DNA of 64,000 nt, from assembly GCA_025963635.1 (NCBI GenBank), contig JAOQAK010000064.1, positions 1-64,000 of the forward strand, in the 5' to 3' direction. The stretch is from Ferruginibacter sp. GTDB lineage: Bacteria > Bacteroidota > Bacteroidia > Chitinophagales > Chitinophagaceae. The notes under the pieces are model-generated. The model worked only from the letters and a program-made list of their open reading frames with translations. It searched no databases and was not told where the DNA came from. Positions 19,588-29,388 of the stretch are shown piece after piece. How positions within the stretch are numbered: the first letter of the stretch is position 1; each line of letters starts with the position of its first letter. Made by a program: the position numbers and the translations under genes.

Positions 19588-22500
19588 TCATTCTTTTTTT
19601 ATAACTCCTTTAAAACTATTCATATTAACATTGCGGCCCTGGATAGTAAGTTTAATTCCCGGTGAAACTGTAAGGGAACCCGGACTTATAATTTTCAAGG
19701 CATTGCAACTCGCATCCTGAGTCAAAGTAACATCATGCATCACAACCGCGTTGGTAGTTAAGCCAGGCACATTAATACTCCAGGTAGCCGGACTGTTCCA
19801 GCTACCGGAATTTTTAGTATAAGCAGCGGCGGGAAGTGCGTGTGTTGCTTCGATTATCTTGGTATAACCCGTATCTTTTTTCCCCTGGTAAGTAACAAAA
19901 AAGCGATCAAACCCAACCGTTACTCCTTTTAATCCATATTTTGAAGCAACCGCGTTGGCTTCTTCGGTGGTATAAACCAGCCCAGCGTTTGCGGTGATAT
20001 CCCGGGTTATATGATCGCTGTAGTAGCCATCCACCACTACCGTTATACTATCCAATTTAGCAACCGTAAAGAGATTTCCTCTGTCAACGATCCGGATACT
20101 ATCCAACACCACTCCTGCAGCAAGGTCAATGTTAACAATTGCCTTATCAACAGCAACCAGGCCAGCGCCGTTAAAGCCCATCGCTACTGCTGTAATTTTA
20201 CCGGAAGCTTCCTTTGGTATGCGGAAAAAAAATCTGCCATTGGTAGAGTCTCTTATATCGCTCCAAATATCATCATCCAGGGAAAGTGATTCATACGACA
20301 CGAGGATATGGGTAAGATTATTTCCTTTTATGTCGAACCATACACTATCCCCAGGCAGGCGATGACTGTTTTTTAATGCCGGCTCAAACCGTACCGAATC
20401 GGTTGACAACACATTTGCGGGTCTTGGCACAGCGGCAAGGCTTGGAAGAAATGTATACTTTAATAATGGCGGTGCAAAATGTGCCTTGGTAAACCGGGAA
20501 AACGATGGATTGGAAACAGCCAGGGAAGGATTGTCCATTAACAAGTCGACTACTTTCGCCATCACTTCCGGCTTTTCGGTTACGCTGATGCCGTCTGCTG
20601 CCACGGGATATAAACGCTTATTACTATGGCTTATATTTATATTTGGGTAATCCTGCGAAAAATCACTGACAGCCTTGCCCGTTAAACCTCCCCTGCCACT
20701 GCTTAACGGTACCACCAGATCACTTTCCTCACCATTAAAGATCTCTTTTAAGCAATTGTCAACCGGGTCATCAGCACAGTTGCTGCCCATAGCCAAAAGG
20801 TATTTACGGATAGACAATATTTCTTGCCCGGCAAGGGCGATATAAAAAGTTCCATCGACTGAGTTTATCAAAAAGGCTTTCAAAAAGTCGATCCTTGATC
20901 CCGCACCAAATTTATAGCGTGTCATAATAGCGTGTTTGGGGATGTTTTCAGCCTTGCTGGAATTGCCATTAAGGACATCATTTATTGCCGATGCTGTTAC
21001 CTGCAACTCAACAGCCCCGTTTATATCATCATTATAATGAGTTACCTGTTTGGTGAGCGGGTCTGTATACTCGTTCCCAATTAAAATCAATCGCCCAAAA
21101 AACTGTCCTACTTCAACCCCCGGGATTAGCTTTCTTTTATCCAGCACGAGGTTACCTGTCTGCGCACCGGAGTGTGGAGTGTTTAAGGTGATTAATTTAT
21201 TTACGTCATTCCTGTAAACAACGCCATACTCGCCTTGCGTATACAACCTCGCGAAAATTCCACCCCTGCTATGGCCGACGAGGTCTACCTTGCCTGCGGA
21301 AAGGTAATTGCGTGCACAATCGTCTAATAATGCATCTATTCCATTCGGCACCCAGTATCTGTAAGTTGCCTGGGAATTGATAGCTTCAGGGTGGTCGGGG
21401 GAATTATGGAAGACGATGTTTACCTGGAAAGGATCATATAGCTTGCTGGTAACCAGATACTCTGCTAATTTTTGCATGGAGCCTTTATGAGACCACACCC
21501 CATGAACCATCAGTACCGGGGGATGATATACATTGATGTTTCCTTCAACCGAGGGTGGCAGGGCAATATCCACCGTATCCTGTACAACAAATTTAAAGGA
21601 CACAAACTTTTTGTTATTGCCCTGGTAAACATAAGACGGGTGACGGAAAAGGTATATCACGCTATCATCGGTTCTGGAAATTTCTTTCAGGTACCCATAT
21701 TCATCGGTATAATGGTTATTGGCCGTGCCGGGATAAAGCATTTCTACTTTTTTAGATCTAGGCCCCGATCCACTGTACACAATCAATGTACTGTTACTGC
21801 TGTCTGCTGCTACATTGATCGCAATGGGAGTACCATTGAGTTGTTTAAGCGGGTCGTTCGCCAGGCAAACAGGCAATTTCGGTGCATCTAATTCGTGGCC
21901 ATCTACTACCGGCTGCGAAAGGTTGTAGACAGTAAAACTCGCTTCCAGCATCGACGCAATACCCGCCTCGGTGCAGACCCATGCGATACCGGCTTTGTCA
22001 AAGGTTATACCAGTTATATTATTGGAGGGTAGCTTACTGGATGCAACCGTGTACAGTGTATACGAAGCATCGTCGGTGTATGATGCAAAGGGCCCCCCTT
22101 TAAATTTTAAAAGGCCGGCGCTGGTACCAATGAATACTTCCCCTTTGGCATTGCTGGCGATTGCATGCTGATTGACAAAAGTACCTGCAGGCATAAACGA
22201 AGGAAATCCTATACAGGTCCATGGTCCCTGCGACCGCTTCACTGCAAATCCCCTGCTTGTGTTAAGACCAACCCAACCATTTCCATTTTTATCGAAGTGA
22301 ATTGCAACGGGCCTTGCATTCCCATTGGTCCCTAACGGGAGAGGTGAGTTTGTTTCATCTATCGTTCCTAAGAATGTCCCCGCCAGGTTAAACCTGCTTA
22401 TTCGGGATCCCTGGAACACCGGTAAGGCATTGTATGAAGCGCCTCCCAACCAAACCTCGTTGTTGACGGTATCGATCGCAACAGAAGGGCAAACCCTTGT

Positions 22501-23124
22501 ACCGGCGGTTTGCGTGATGGGCGTGTTTTTGGTATAGGCTGGATAAGGCTGAAGCTCTGTGGGGATGGTATCAAATGTGATCATGGAAGGCGTTTTGAAG
22601 CCCAACCCACCCGGATTAACCAGGTAAAAAGGGTTGCCTCCCGGAGAAGTGATATCATGATAAGAATGAGCGCTCCATACTTTACCATTCTTATCCACCG
22701 CGATCCCCTGCGTCCTCCTGCTGGGCAATCCTCCTGACGATAAATTGAGAAGGCTGACCGCGTTGTAATGTGTACGGTTGGTAGGGATTTGAGCATCAAG
22801 GTATTCTACGCCACCATAGGCTGCTGCTGAATTAAATCCTTCATGCGCCACCCAGATCCCTTTCCCCTTGTCGGCAGCGATTTGTTTGATGTTGACCTTA
22901 TTGAAATTGTCGGTAATAATTGCGATGGATTCCAGCCCTTTTGTGGCAATTTTAAAAACCCCTTTGCCATTTGTACCGGCCCAAACGCTATTATTTGAAT
23001 CTACCGTAATACAGGTAAATGCCGTGCCCTGCCCATATATTTTAACAGCTACTTTGCCGGGAGTTTGAGAAACGGCAATAAATCCACACAAAGAAAAATA
23101 AAGAAAAAAGTAAAGTTTTCTCAT
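19588..23124 (-). CDS. Secreted beta-propeller / lipase-like alpha/beta hydrolase with C-terminal cap
   Basis: 1,178 residues. A signal peptide (1-20, FIAVSQ) leads into a beta-propeller of regulator-propeller type repeats (VWAGTNGKGVFKI, VWSAHSYHD, GWVGLNTSRG, VFIGTSAGLLKF, WVCTEAGIASM; about 25-400). The hydrolase domain begins at PVLMVHGVWSHKG (His541 at the oxyanion turn), with the nucleophile elbow VGHSRGG placing Ser619. Asp802 (SDLVVPL) and His833 (SHSN) are likely triad partners. The C terminus (about 1,108-1,178; SWNSPATWSINVPG, TQDASCNALKIISPG, KLTIQG) is a G8-like beta cap shared with the next gene, with which the propeller is also homologous. It is probably exported and cleaves esters outside the cell. 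Substrate unknown; I see no classical type IX sorting domain. Confidence 0.88.
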   Translation of the reverse strand: MRKLYFFLYFSLCGFIAVSQTPGKVAVKIYGQGTAFTCITVDSNNSVWAGTNGKGVFKIATKGLESIAIITDNFNKVNIKQIAADKGKGIWVAHEGFNSAAAYGGVEYLDAQIPTNRTHYNAVSLLNLSSGGLPSRRTQGIAVDKNGKVWSAHSYHDITSPGGNPFYLVNPGGLGFKTPSMITFDTIPTELQPYPAYTKNTPITQTAGTRVCPSVAIDTVNNEVWLGGASYNALPVFQGSRISRFNLAGTFLGTIDETNSPLPLGTNGNARPVAIHFDKNGNGWVGLNTSRGFAVKRSQGPWTCIGFPSFMPAGTFVNQHAIASNAKGEVFIGTSAGLLKFKGGPFASYTDDASYTLYTVASSKLPSNNITGITFDKAGIAWVCTEAGIASMLEASFTVYNLSQPVVDGHELDAPKLPVCLANDPLKQLNGTPIAINVAADSSNSTLIVYSGSGPRSKKVEMLYPGTANNHYTDEYGYLKEISRTDDSVIYLFRHPSYVYQGNNKKFVSFKFVVQDTVDIALPPSVEGNINVYHPPVLMVHGVWSHKGSMQKLAEYLVTSKLYDPFQVNIVFHNSPDHPEAINSQATYRYWVPNGIDALLDDCARNYLSAGKVDLVGHSRGGIFARLYTQGEYGVVYRNDVNKLITLNTPHSGAQTGNLVLDKRKLIPGVEVGQFFGRLILIGNEYTDPLTKQVTHYNDDINGAVELQVTASAINDVLNGNSSKAENIPKHAIMTRYKFGAGSRIDFLKAFLINSVDGTFYIALAGQEILSIRKYLLAMGSNCADDPVDNCLKEIFNGEESDLVVPLSSGRGGLTGKAVSDFSQDYPNINISHSNKRLYPVAADGISVTEKPEVMAKVVDLLMDNPSLAVSNPSFSRFTKAHFAPPLLKYTFLPSLAAVPRPANVLSTDSVRFEPALKNSHRLPGDSVWFDIKGNNLTHILVSYESLSLDDDIWSDIRDSTNGRFFFRIPKEASGKITAVAMGFNGAGLVAVDKAIVNIDLAAGVVLDSIRIVDRGNLFTVAKLDSITVVVDGYYSDHITRDITANAGLVYTTEEANAVASKYGLKGVTVGFDRFFVTYQGKKDTGYTKIIEATHALPAAAYTKNSGSWNSPATWSINVPGLTTNAVVMHDVTLTQDASCNALKIISPGSLTVSPGIKLTIQGRNVNMNSFKGVIKKE

Positions 23125-23397
23125 GCAAAAAATTTTTGCGGTTTAGAATTTTTTTGGTAAAAACCCGGTTAAACACAAGAAAAAGGTTAAGCAAAAGGAC
23201 GAACATGATAGTCAGTAGATGTAGCATGTTAGCTGGTAAAAACAAATGTGGAATATCAATTACGTTTTTAATAAGCAGCGTTTAAAAGAGAAATGAATTC
23301 TTTTCGAAGGCTGCCCGATATTTACCTTCCACGGGCGATATTCTTTGCAATTACTTTTTATATTTCCTGCATATCACATTTTTTCGAAAGGAAACCG

Positions 23398-26300
23398 TCA
23401 CTTGTTTTTGAGTGTTCCTTTAAGACCATTCATATAGATCGCCTGCCCCTGGATGGATAGCTTAACACCAGGCGCAACGGTTACTGAACCAGGGTTGATA
23501 ACCTGCAACGAGTTACATGTAGCATCCTGCGTTACCATAACAGCGTGCTTCACCACTACATTGCTATTTGACCCCGGAACCTCCCCGCTACTCCACACCC
23601 CGGGGCTGTTCCACGGACCGGGAATACCGGAATAGATCGGACCTGTGTTAATACATGATGGGCATAAATTGTATTTGAATACAATGCCGTTATCTGTCGC
23701 GAGCAATACCCTGGATGCCCTCGTGTCTACACAGATTGCTTTTACATTGTCTGATGGAAGTCCATCCGCTGTGGTGTATCTTTTATATAACCCGACGCTG
23801 TCTGGTTTAAGCACAGCATTGGCATTGACCGTGCCGTAAAACACGTATCCATTGGTGGTTCCGATATAAATATTCCCTTTAGCATCACCTGTTATTGCAT
23901 TGTTATTAATGATGGTACCCGTTGGGAAAATAGCAGGAAAATTTACCTGGGTCCATCCATTCTTATAAACATAGATTCCTCCCGATGACATACCCACCCA
24001 CCATTGTTTTCCAACTGTGTCATAGAAAATTGCTTTGGCGGTAAAGCCGGCAGGAAGCGTAGAATTTGTTTCATCAGCATAACCGATGAAAGCAGAATCC
24101 GCCGTTCTATACCGCAATATCTGGCTATGTCCAAAATTACTGGTGGCAAAAACCCATACCTCTGTTGCATTGCCGCCGATAGTTTGGCAAAACCCATTGC
24201 CGGGATCTACCCCCGTTACAATCTTTTTGAAATAATTCGGCGCAACCACCGGACTGCTCAACCCTCTCACTACTGCGCCGGCCCTTGATATTCCTGCTGT
24301 AAGATCTGCGAAGGTAGCCGCCCATACTCTTTTGTAGGTTTCCGTTGTAAGCGCATTGTTGATAAAAAGAGAGCGCACATTCCTCGTTGGTAATCCTTCG
24401 GTGGTACTGAACTGTGTAAAATTAAAACTGGTATCAGGAAAATAGTCGATACCCCCGTTAAGCGCCTGGGCGCCGGTTCTACCAAACTGCGCAATCCAAA
24501 TACCACCATTCAGATCTGTTTTGATATCAGCCACATTGTGGTCCAATAAAACAGGCGCCTTTTTCCAGGTTTTTCCATCATATCGATACAGGCCATTATT
24601 TGCAGTACCGGCCCATACATATCCTCTTTGCCCTACCCCAATGGTGGTGAACTGGTTGGTTGAAAATACAGGCGTATTGGTTGAATTATAAATGGTATCA
24701 GCAAATACTCCTACCGCCTTCCATGCTTCAAGGATATTGGGTAAATCCGCATTCCAGCCCAGGATAGAAGCCGCATTGATGGAGGCTATTTTTGCAGCCT
24801 CAAATCCACTGTTGGGGGTAAGTATTTGTTCGGTGAAATAAGCCAGCTTCTCCGTTTTGGCAAAACCCATCGCAGTTACATTATAATTATAATTGTTCCC
24901 GTTGGTTGCGTTTCCACCCATCGTCAGCAAATAAAACCATTTGTTTAAAATTCCACTGTTCCTGTGTACCCCGCAAAAATCATTGACGGTTTTATCGGGA
25001 ACAGGGCATCCTTCCAAAGAAACGTCCCGCCAGAAATGAGCTGTATCCTTGTAGGTATCGGGCTGCCCTTCAAGCCGCGGATTGGCCAAAGACCTTAAAG
25101 CTGTGTGCCCGGTTCTTGCTTCAATCTCTTCGCCAAATAACCACGGCTGTTTTAATTGCGGGATAATTACAGGTGTTGCAAAATTATCAATGCAAGCTGC
25201 CCAGATATCACTAAAGCCTTCATTCAATGCACCCGACTCCCTTTGATAAACAAGTCCTGCGGTTTTTTGGCAAACCGCATGACCCAATTCATGTCCGCAA
25301 ATATCCAGTGATACAAAGGTTTTAAAACCGGCGGGTGCGCCGCTGCCATCGCCATAAAACATGGCCGATCCATTCCAAAATGCATTGTTATAATTGACGT
25401 CGAAATGAAAGTAACTTTTTACAATTCCATCAGCATTGTCATAACTTTTTCTTCCGTGAATGGTCCACCAATAATCCACTACCTGTTCAGCGCCCCAATG
25501 CACATCAAATGCGCCGTTTGTTGCAAGAACATCCGCGTATTCTGCTGCTGTCCAGTTATTGTCATCATCAATAAAATCATCTACTGCCGTAAAATCTGTG
25601 TTGTTGTTGATATTAAAAGTTTGAATGGCCGTATTGCTTCCCCTTCCAGTTTCGTGAAGCCTGTAGGAACCCGGTGAAGTTTTATCCGTCACAATGGTAC
25701 GGGTGCTGCTATAAATCGTGGCTGCGCTTCCGGTAGCATTCGCCGTGGTGTTATTTGCACCGGGATAAACAATTGTTTTGCCTGGTGCCTTATTTGGTGG
25801 AAGGTTTTTTAATTCATTTTTTGCTTTGCCGATGCCGTTAACCTTTTCAGAACCGGTGCTGGTCGCATGTTTGATAATGGCATCCTGGAAAACTACTTTT
25901 CCGTTAATCGCATTTACATAAATATATGCCCGACTTAAAGGCTTTATCGCATATATATTAAACTTATAGGCAAGGCACATTTTTCCGATATCATTAAAAA
26001 TATCTTCTACAATTACCAACTCTCCTTTTGGTTTTTGCCAATCAGGATCTGAGCCGCCGTTATGCTGCCATGCGAATTCCATCCCACCGGTAAAATCCAT
26101 GGCCTTTTGTAAAGCGGCATCTTCCGTTAACGAAGGAATAGTTGTCAAGCTATCGCTTATAGAATAAAATTCCATTTGCATCATCAATACTTTGCCATCG
26201 CCACCTGCATTGTTGATAATGCCGTGTTCTACTTTAACGCCTTTATAGAATTGCTGTAATTTTTCCAGTTCAAAATTATTGTACAAGATGGAAGGCTGAA

Positions 26301-26577
26301 CATATTGTAAGGCATCCGTTCCCGCTCTTAACTGAAGCTGTTCGGATAGCCATTGCTGAACATTGCTTTTTTGCAAGGCACGGTCGGCCGAAAATAGAAT
26401 TGAACCCTGGCTGGGTATTTTATCATTTACTTCAATCTTGTAAAAAGACTGGACAGTGTTTATTTTTTGTGATTGCAACTTATCCTTCATCTTAAGAAGA
26501 CCGGGCTGTGCTAATGCAGGAAGTGATAACAAAAGAAGCAGGGGGATACCAGCGAAAAAGCGGTTTACTATTACCAC
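23398..26577 (-). CDS. Secreted M4 (thermolysin-like) metalloprotease with beta-propeller and C-terminal cap
   Basis: 1,059 residues. A signal peptide (1-23, LPALAQ) is followed by an FTP/PepSY-type propeptide (about 50-240). The M4 catalytic domain (about 285-640) has HELGH with zinc ligands His429 and His433 and catalytic Glu430. The third ligand is Glu453 in NEGFSDIW, 20 residues after His433 as in thermolysin, and His538 in GVHRNSG matches thermolysin His231, so the active site looks complete. A beta-propeller (about 650-970; YVWAGTANNGLYRYDG, WWVGMSSGGIYVYKNG, IYIGTTNGYVF) and the same G8-like cap as the neighbouring hydrolase (PWNSPGVWSSGEVPG, KLSIQG) follow. The propeller sits after the catalytic domain here but before it in the neighbour. 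It presumably degrades extracellular protein. Confidence 0.93.
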   Translation of the reverse strand: MVIVNRFFAGIPLLLLLSLPALAQPGLLKMKDKLQSQKINTVQSFYKIEVNDKIPSQGSILFSADRALQKSNVQQWLSEQLQLRAGTDALQYVQPSILYNNFELEKLQQFYKGVKVEHGIINNAGGDGKVLMMQMEFYSISDSLTTIPSLTEDAALQKAMDFTGGMEFAWQHNGGSDPDWQKPKGELVIVEDIFNDIGKMCLAYKFNIYAIKPLSRAYIYVNAINGKVVFQDAIIKHATSTGSEKVNGIGKAKNELKNLPPNKAPGKTIVYPGANNTTANATGSAATIYSSTRTIVTDKTSPGSYRLHETGRGSNTAIQTFNINNNTDFTAVDDFIDDDNNWTAAEYADVLATNGAFDVHWGAEQVVDYWWTIHGRKSYDNADGIVKSYFHFDVNYNNAFWNGSAMFYGDGSGAPAGFKTFVSLDICGHELGHAVCQKTAGLVYQRESGALNEGFSDIWAACIDNFATPVIIPQLKQPWLFGEEIEARTGHTALRSLANPRLEGQPDTYKDTAHFWRDVSLEGCPVPDKTVNDFCGVHRNSGILNKWFYLLTMGGNATNGNNYNYNVTAMGFAKTEKLAYFTEQILTPNSGFEAAKIASINAASILGWNADLPNILEAWKAVGVFADTIYNSTNTPVFSTNQFTTIGVGQRGYVWAGTANNGLYRYDGKTWKKAPVLLDHNVADIKTDLNGGIWIAQFGRTGAQALNGGIDYFPDTSFNFTQFSTTEGLPTRNVRSLFINNALTTETYKRVWAATFADLTAGISRAGAVVRGLSSPVVAPNYFKKIVTGVDPGNGFCQTIGGNATEVWVFATSNFGHSQILRYRTADSAFIGYADETNSTLPAGFTAKAIFYDTVGKQWWVGMSSGGIYVYKNGWTQVNFPAIFPTGTIINNNAITGDAKGNIYIGTTNGYVFYGTVNANAVLKPDSVGLYKRYTTADGLPSDNVKAICVDTRASRVLLATDNGIVFKYNLCPSCINTGPIYSGIPGPWNSPGVWSSGEVPGSNSNVVVKHAVMVTQDATCNSLQVINPGSVTVAPGVKLSIQGQAIYMNGLKGTLKNK

Positions 26578-26876
26578 GGGTTACAATTTATACGGTTAGT
26601 TACAATTAATAGGTGGGCAACGGCATCCGTTTAAAGGCAGAGGATCAAAGGGTGTTTAGCAGAATATTGATTTGCAGTTATTAAATATACAGTCTTTCGG
26701 GTATACTTCTTATATAGTATTTTGCAGTAGTTAAAACTGGTGTACAAAAAATAAATATCCTGCATTTTAAAAGCCCTGCCATTGAGGATGGCGGGGCTTT
26801 TTATTTATCAAAAAATTTATTTGTAGAAATCTCTCCTGATTTATGATGAGGAACAAGTCACAATCCGTTTAGTATT
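26578..26876. other. Intergenic region upstream of the M4 protease gene
   Basis: About 299 bases containing the hairpin terminator entered at 26769-26802. The remaining AT-rich stretch (26578-26768) must hold the protease promoter; no convincing box was found. Confidence 0.4.
26769..26802 (-). terminator. Hairpin terminator downstream of the 135-residue gene
   Basis: Stem AAAGCCCTGCCAT / ATGGCGGGGCTTT (one G-T pair) around a 5-base loop. Both sides end in short T-runs, so it could act on either strand. It lies between the stop of the minus-strand gene at 26877 and the start of the protease gene. Confidence 0.75.
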
Positions 26877-27284
26877 TTAATGGAACGATTCATCGTTTAA
26901 TAATACTTTGGTCATTTCATGAAAATGATTTTGCAACTGGTGCACACTGATGGGATGCATAACGTGCCTTCTTTCATCCCGGTACCATATTTCCATTTTT
27001 GAAAAATCGCCCTGTACCGGCAAAAAAATCCTGAATGCCCCTTTTAAATATTTAACGGATCCATCATCATGCGGTTCCTTATCAAATTTGAGATTTAGAA
27101 GCTGCTCCTCATCTAACGGAACCGGCATCAGCTGGCTGGTCTCATACCAAAATTCCTGGTCGCCGGTATCAACACAAACCTGCTTCTCATCTCCGTTCAG
27201 ATCCGTTACTTCGCCAATGCGTTTGTCGCCGTCATTATCGGCTATTAAATAGTCCCCAATTTTAATTTCATGAAATTTTATCAT
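26877..27284 (-). CDS. Conserved hypothetical protein, Bacteroidota type
   Basis: 135 residues with no signal or membrane segment. The N-terminal part (MIKFHEIKIGDYLIADNDG and VTDLNGDEKQVCV) looks like a small beta-barrel with an SH3-like layout. The C-terminal end contains HPISVHQLQNHFHEMT, a pattern I know from small Bacteroidota proteins without assigned function, where VHQLQN precedes a helix. It starts at ATG 27284 and is followed by a clear terminator, so it is probably a single-gene transcript. I cannot give a function. Confidence 0.7.
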   Translation of the reverse strand: MIKFHEIKIGDYLIADNDGDKRIGEVTDLNGDEKQVCVDTGDQEFWYETSQLMPVPLDEEQLLNLKFDKEPHDDGSVKYLKGAFRIFLPVQGDFSKMEIWYRDERRHVMHPISVHQLQNHFHEMTKVLLNDESFH

Positions 27285-27442
27285 ATAGGTTGCTTTTTTG
27301 TAATGCCAATATAAGATTTTTTAAGAAAAGAATAGGAATGGCGGAAGGATAGTTGTTCATTGAAAGAATGATGCTTTATTCTTTTCCTCCTGCGCAATTA
27401 ATCTCTGATAATCCGCGAACTATTTACACAAACTGGCAATCA

Positions 27443-28600
27443 TTATTCTGCCCAGCTCATTACATAGCCTTCATTTTCTATGGAAAGCGCCTCCCTCGTT
27501 AACTGCAAGGGATGAAATGTGTCCACCATTACCGCTAGTTCATTGGTTTCCCTGGCACCGATACTCTTTTGTACGGCACCGGGATGTGGCCCATGCGGTA
27601 TACCCGCCGGATGAAGGTTGATCATTCCACGGGTTACATGTTTACGGCTCATAAAATCGCCATCCACATAGTACAGCACTTCGTCGCTATCAATATTACT
27701 GTGGTTATAGGGAGCAGGAATAGCCTCCGGGTGATAATCAAACAAACGCGGAACAAATGAACAGACCACGAAATTATTTGCTTCAAAGGTCTGGTGAACG
27801 GGTGGCGGCTGGTGCACCCTGCCGGTAATCGGCTCAAAATCTTTAATGGAAAATGCAAAAGGATAACAATATCCATCCCAGCCAATCACATCAAAAGGAT
27901 GGTGGCCGTAATGGATGCCGTACAATATCCCTTTCTTTTTAGTTTTGATAAGGAAATTCCCGGCAGCATCATTCGCCTGCAAGCCATGAGGGGGCCGGAT
28001 ATCCCTTTCGCAATAAGGGGAATGCTCGAGTAGCTGGCCATACTTACCCAGGTATTTTTTGGGGTAACGGATCGGACTAAATGATTCCACGATAAACAAG
28101 CGATTGGCCGCGGTTGCGAAATGAATTTGATAAATGGTACCTCGCGGTATCACTAAATAATCTCCGTACGCAAAATCCAGGTTGCCATACATGGTGTTTA
28201 ATGTTCCGCTGCCTTCATGTATAAAAATCATTTCATCGGCGTCTGCATTTTTATAAAAATAATTTTCCATGCTTTGCTGCGGGGCAGCCAATACAATATG
28301 CAGGTCGTTGTTGACCAGTATGGGTTTACGACTAAGCAGGAAATCGCTTTCAGGTGCTATATTAAAACCTTCAAAACTCCGGTGCTGCAGCATTTTCTCT
28401 TCTGCGATAGTGGGCTGAATATTTATAGGTGTTTCGGTGTGAATAATTTGAGTGGGCGGATAATGATGGTATAGCAAAGAATAGTCGTTACTGAAACCTT
28501 CTGTTGAAAAAAGTTGTTCCGCATAAAGGCTTCCGTCCGGTTTACGGAATTGTGTGTGACGCTTATGTGGAATGCTTCCGAGGGTATGATAATGCGGCAT
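27443..28600 (-). CDS. hmgA: Homogentisate 1,2-dioxygenase
   Basis: 385 residues, a two-domain cupin that opens the ring of homogentisate to maleylacetoacetate in tyrosine and phenylalanine breakdown, in the cytoplasm. The C-terminal cupin shows PYNHSNIDSDEVLYYVDG and HPAGIPHGPHPG. His300 and His336 are 36 residues apart, as are the iron-ligand histidines of the human enzyme, and the acidic ligand would be Asp306 or Glu307. The N-terminal MPHYHTLGSIPHKRHTQFR is typical of the shorter bacterial form. It sits alone without hppD or fumarylacetoacetase genes. The start at ATG 28600 gives the usual family beginning. Confidence 0.9.
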   Translation of the reverse strand: MPHYHTLGSIPHKRHTQFRKPDGSLYAEQLFSTEGFSNDYSLLYHHYPPTQIIHTETPINIQPTIAEEKMLQHRSFEGFNIAPESDFLLSRKPILVNNDLHIVLAAPQQSMENYFYKNADADEMIFIHEGSGTLNTMYGNLDFAYGDYLVIPRGTIYQIHFATAANRLFIVESFSPIRYPKKYLGKYGQLLEHSPYCERDIRPPHGLQANDAAGNFLIKTKKKGILYGIHYGHHPFDVIGWDGYCYPFAFSIKDFEPITGRVHQPPPVHQTFEANNFVVCSFVPRLFDYHPEAIPAPYNHSNIDSDEVLYYVDGDFMSRKHVTRGMINLHPAGIPHGPHPGAVQKSIGARETNELAVMVDTFHPLQLTREALSIENEGYVMSWAE

Positions 28601-28693
28601 AACAATAAGTTGAAAATATGAAAATTGAAGAATGCAATTCCCTAATTTGAAGATGTGATCACCTGGATTGGTATGAGCAGTATCGTGTGCTGT

Positions 28694-29104
28694 TTAGCCC
28701 AGTAGCCATTTGGTAGCATCTTCCAAAGAATAAAATACGAAATACTGAAGCCCCCTGTTAACGCACACTGTTTCCCAAAAATCACCTATTTCTTTAAATT
28801 TTTCAGATATCACTACGGCAATTTTGAAATCGGCAATTTCCGGGGGAAAATCATCTATATAATGCTGCACCAATTCAAAGTATGAAAATAATCCCGGCGG
28901 AAATTGCATTTCAGGTTCATTGATAAGTACTTTTTGTGGGGCATGTTTTATAATTTCGTCAAATATCAGTTGGCAGTGCTTAAATAAATCCTCTTTGGTT
29001 TGTAAAACTCCTTTTGAATCTATTAAAAGATATGCTTCACTATTTTGCGAAGTGACTTTTACATCTACCGGATAGTTCTGATCAGTGGTTTTGAAGCTAC
29101 TCAT
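28694..29104 (-). CDS. Small STAS/SpoIIAA-like protein (putative)
   Basis: 136 residues, soluble. The pattern of alternating beta strands and helices (AYLLIDSKGVLQ, KVLINEPEMQFP, KIAVVIS, GLQYFVFYSLEDATKWL) resembles the STAS/SEC14-like fold found in many short Bacteroidota proteins, where a C-terminal helix carries EDATKWL. No catalytic residues are evident. It lies 93 bases upstream of hmgA on the same strand, but nothing suggests a shared pathway. The fold assignment comes from pattern likeness only. Confidence 0.6.
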   Translation of the reverse strand: MSSFKTTDQNYPVDVKVTSQNSEAYLLIDSKGVLQTKEDLFKHCQLIFDEIIKHAPQKVLINEPEMQFPPGLFSYFELVQHYIDDFPPEIADFKIAVVISEKFKEIGDFWETVCVNRGLQYFVFYSLEDATKWLLG

Positions 29105-29388
29105 GTTGAAAATTGATTAAGTCATTTCAAAGGCTACCGGGCTATTGTCACCATCCATGGACGGCATCACGCAACAGGTAAATCGCATGCAACCATCGCA
29201 CACACCAGGTTACAATAAACTGCCTATATAAATTTAAAACTATTTATTCGAATCAACATGCAAACCGATAAATCCGTGCCAGAATAAAGAATTAACGATT
29301 AATTTTACCCCCCGGCTATTGTCAGCTTCAATATCGCCCGGGAACAAAAGCAATGGTACAAAGGGCAAGCTGATTTTACAACACTATT

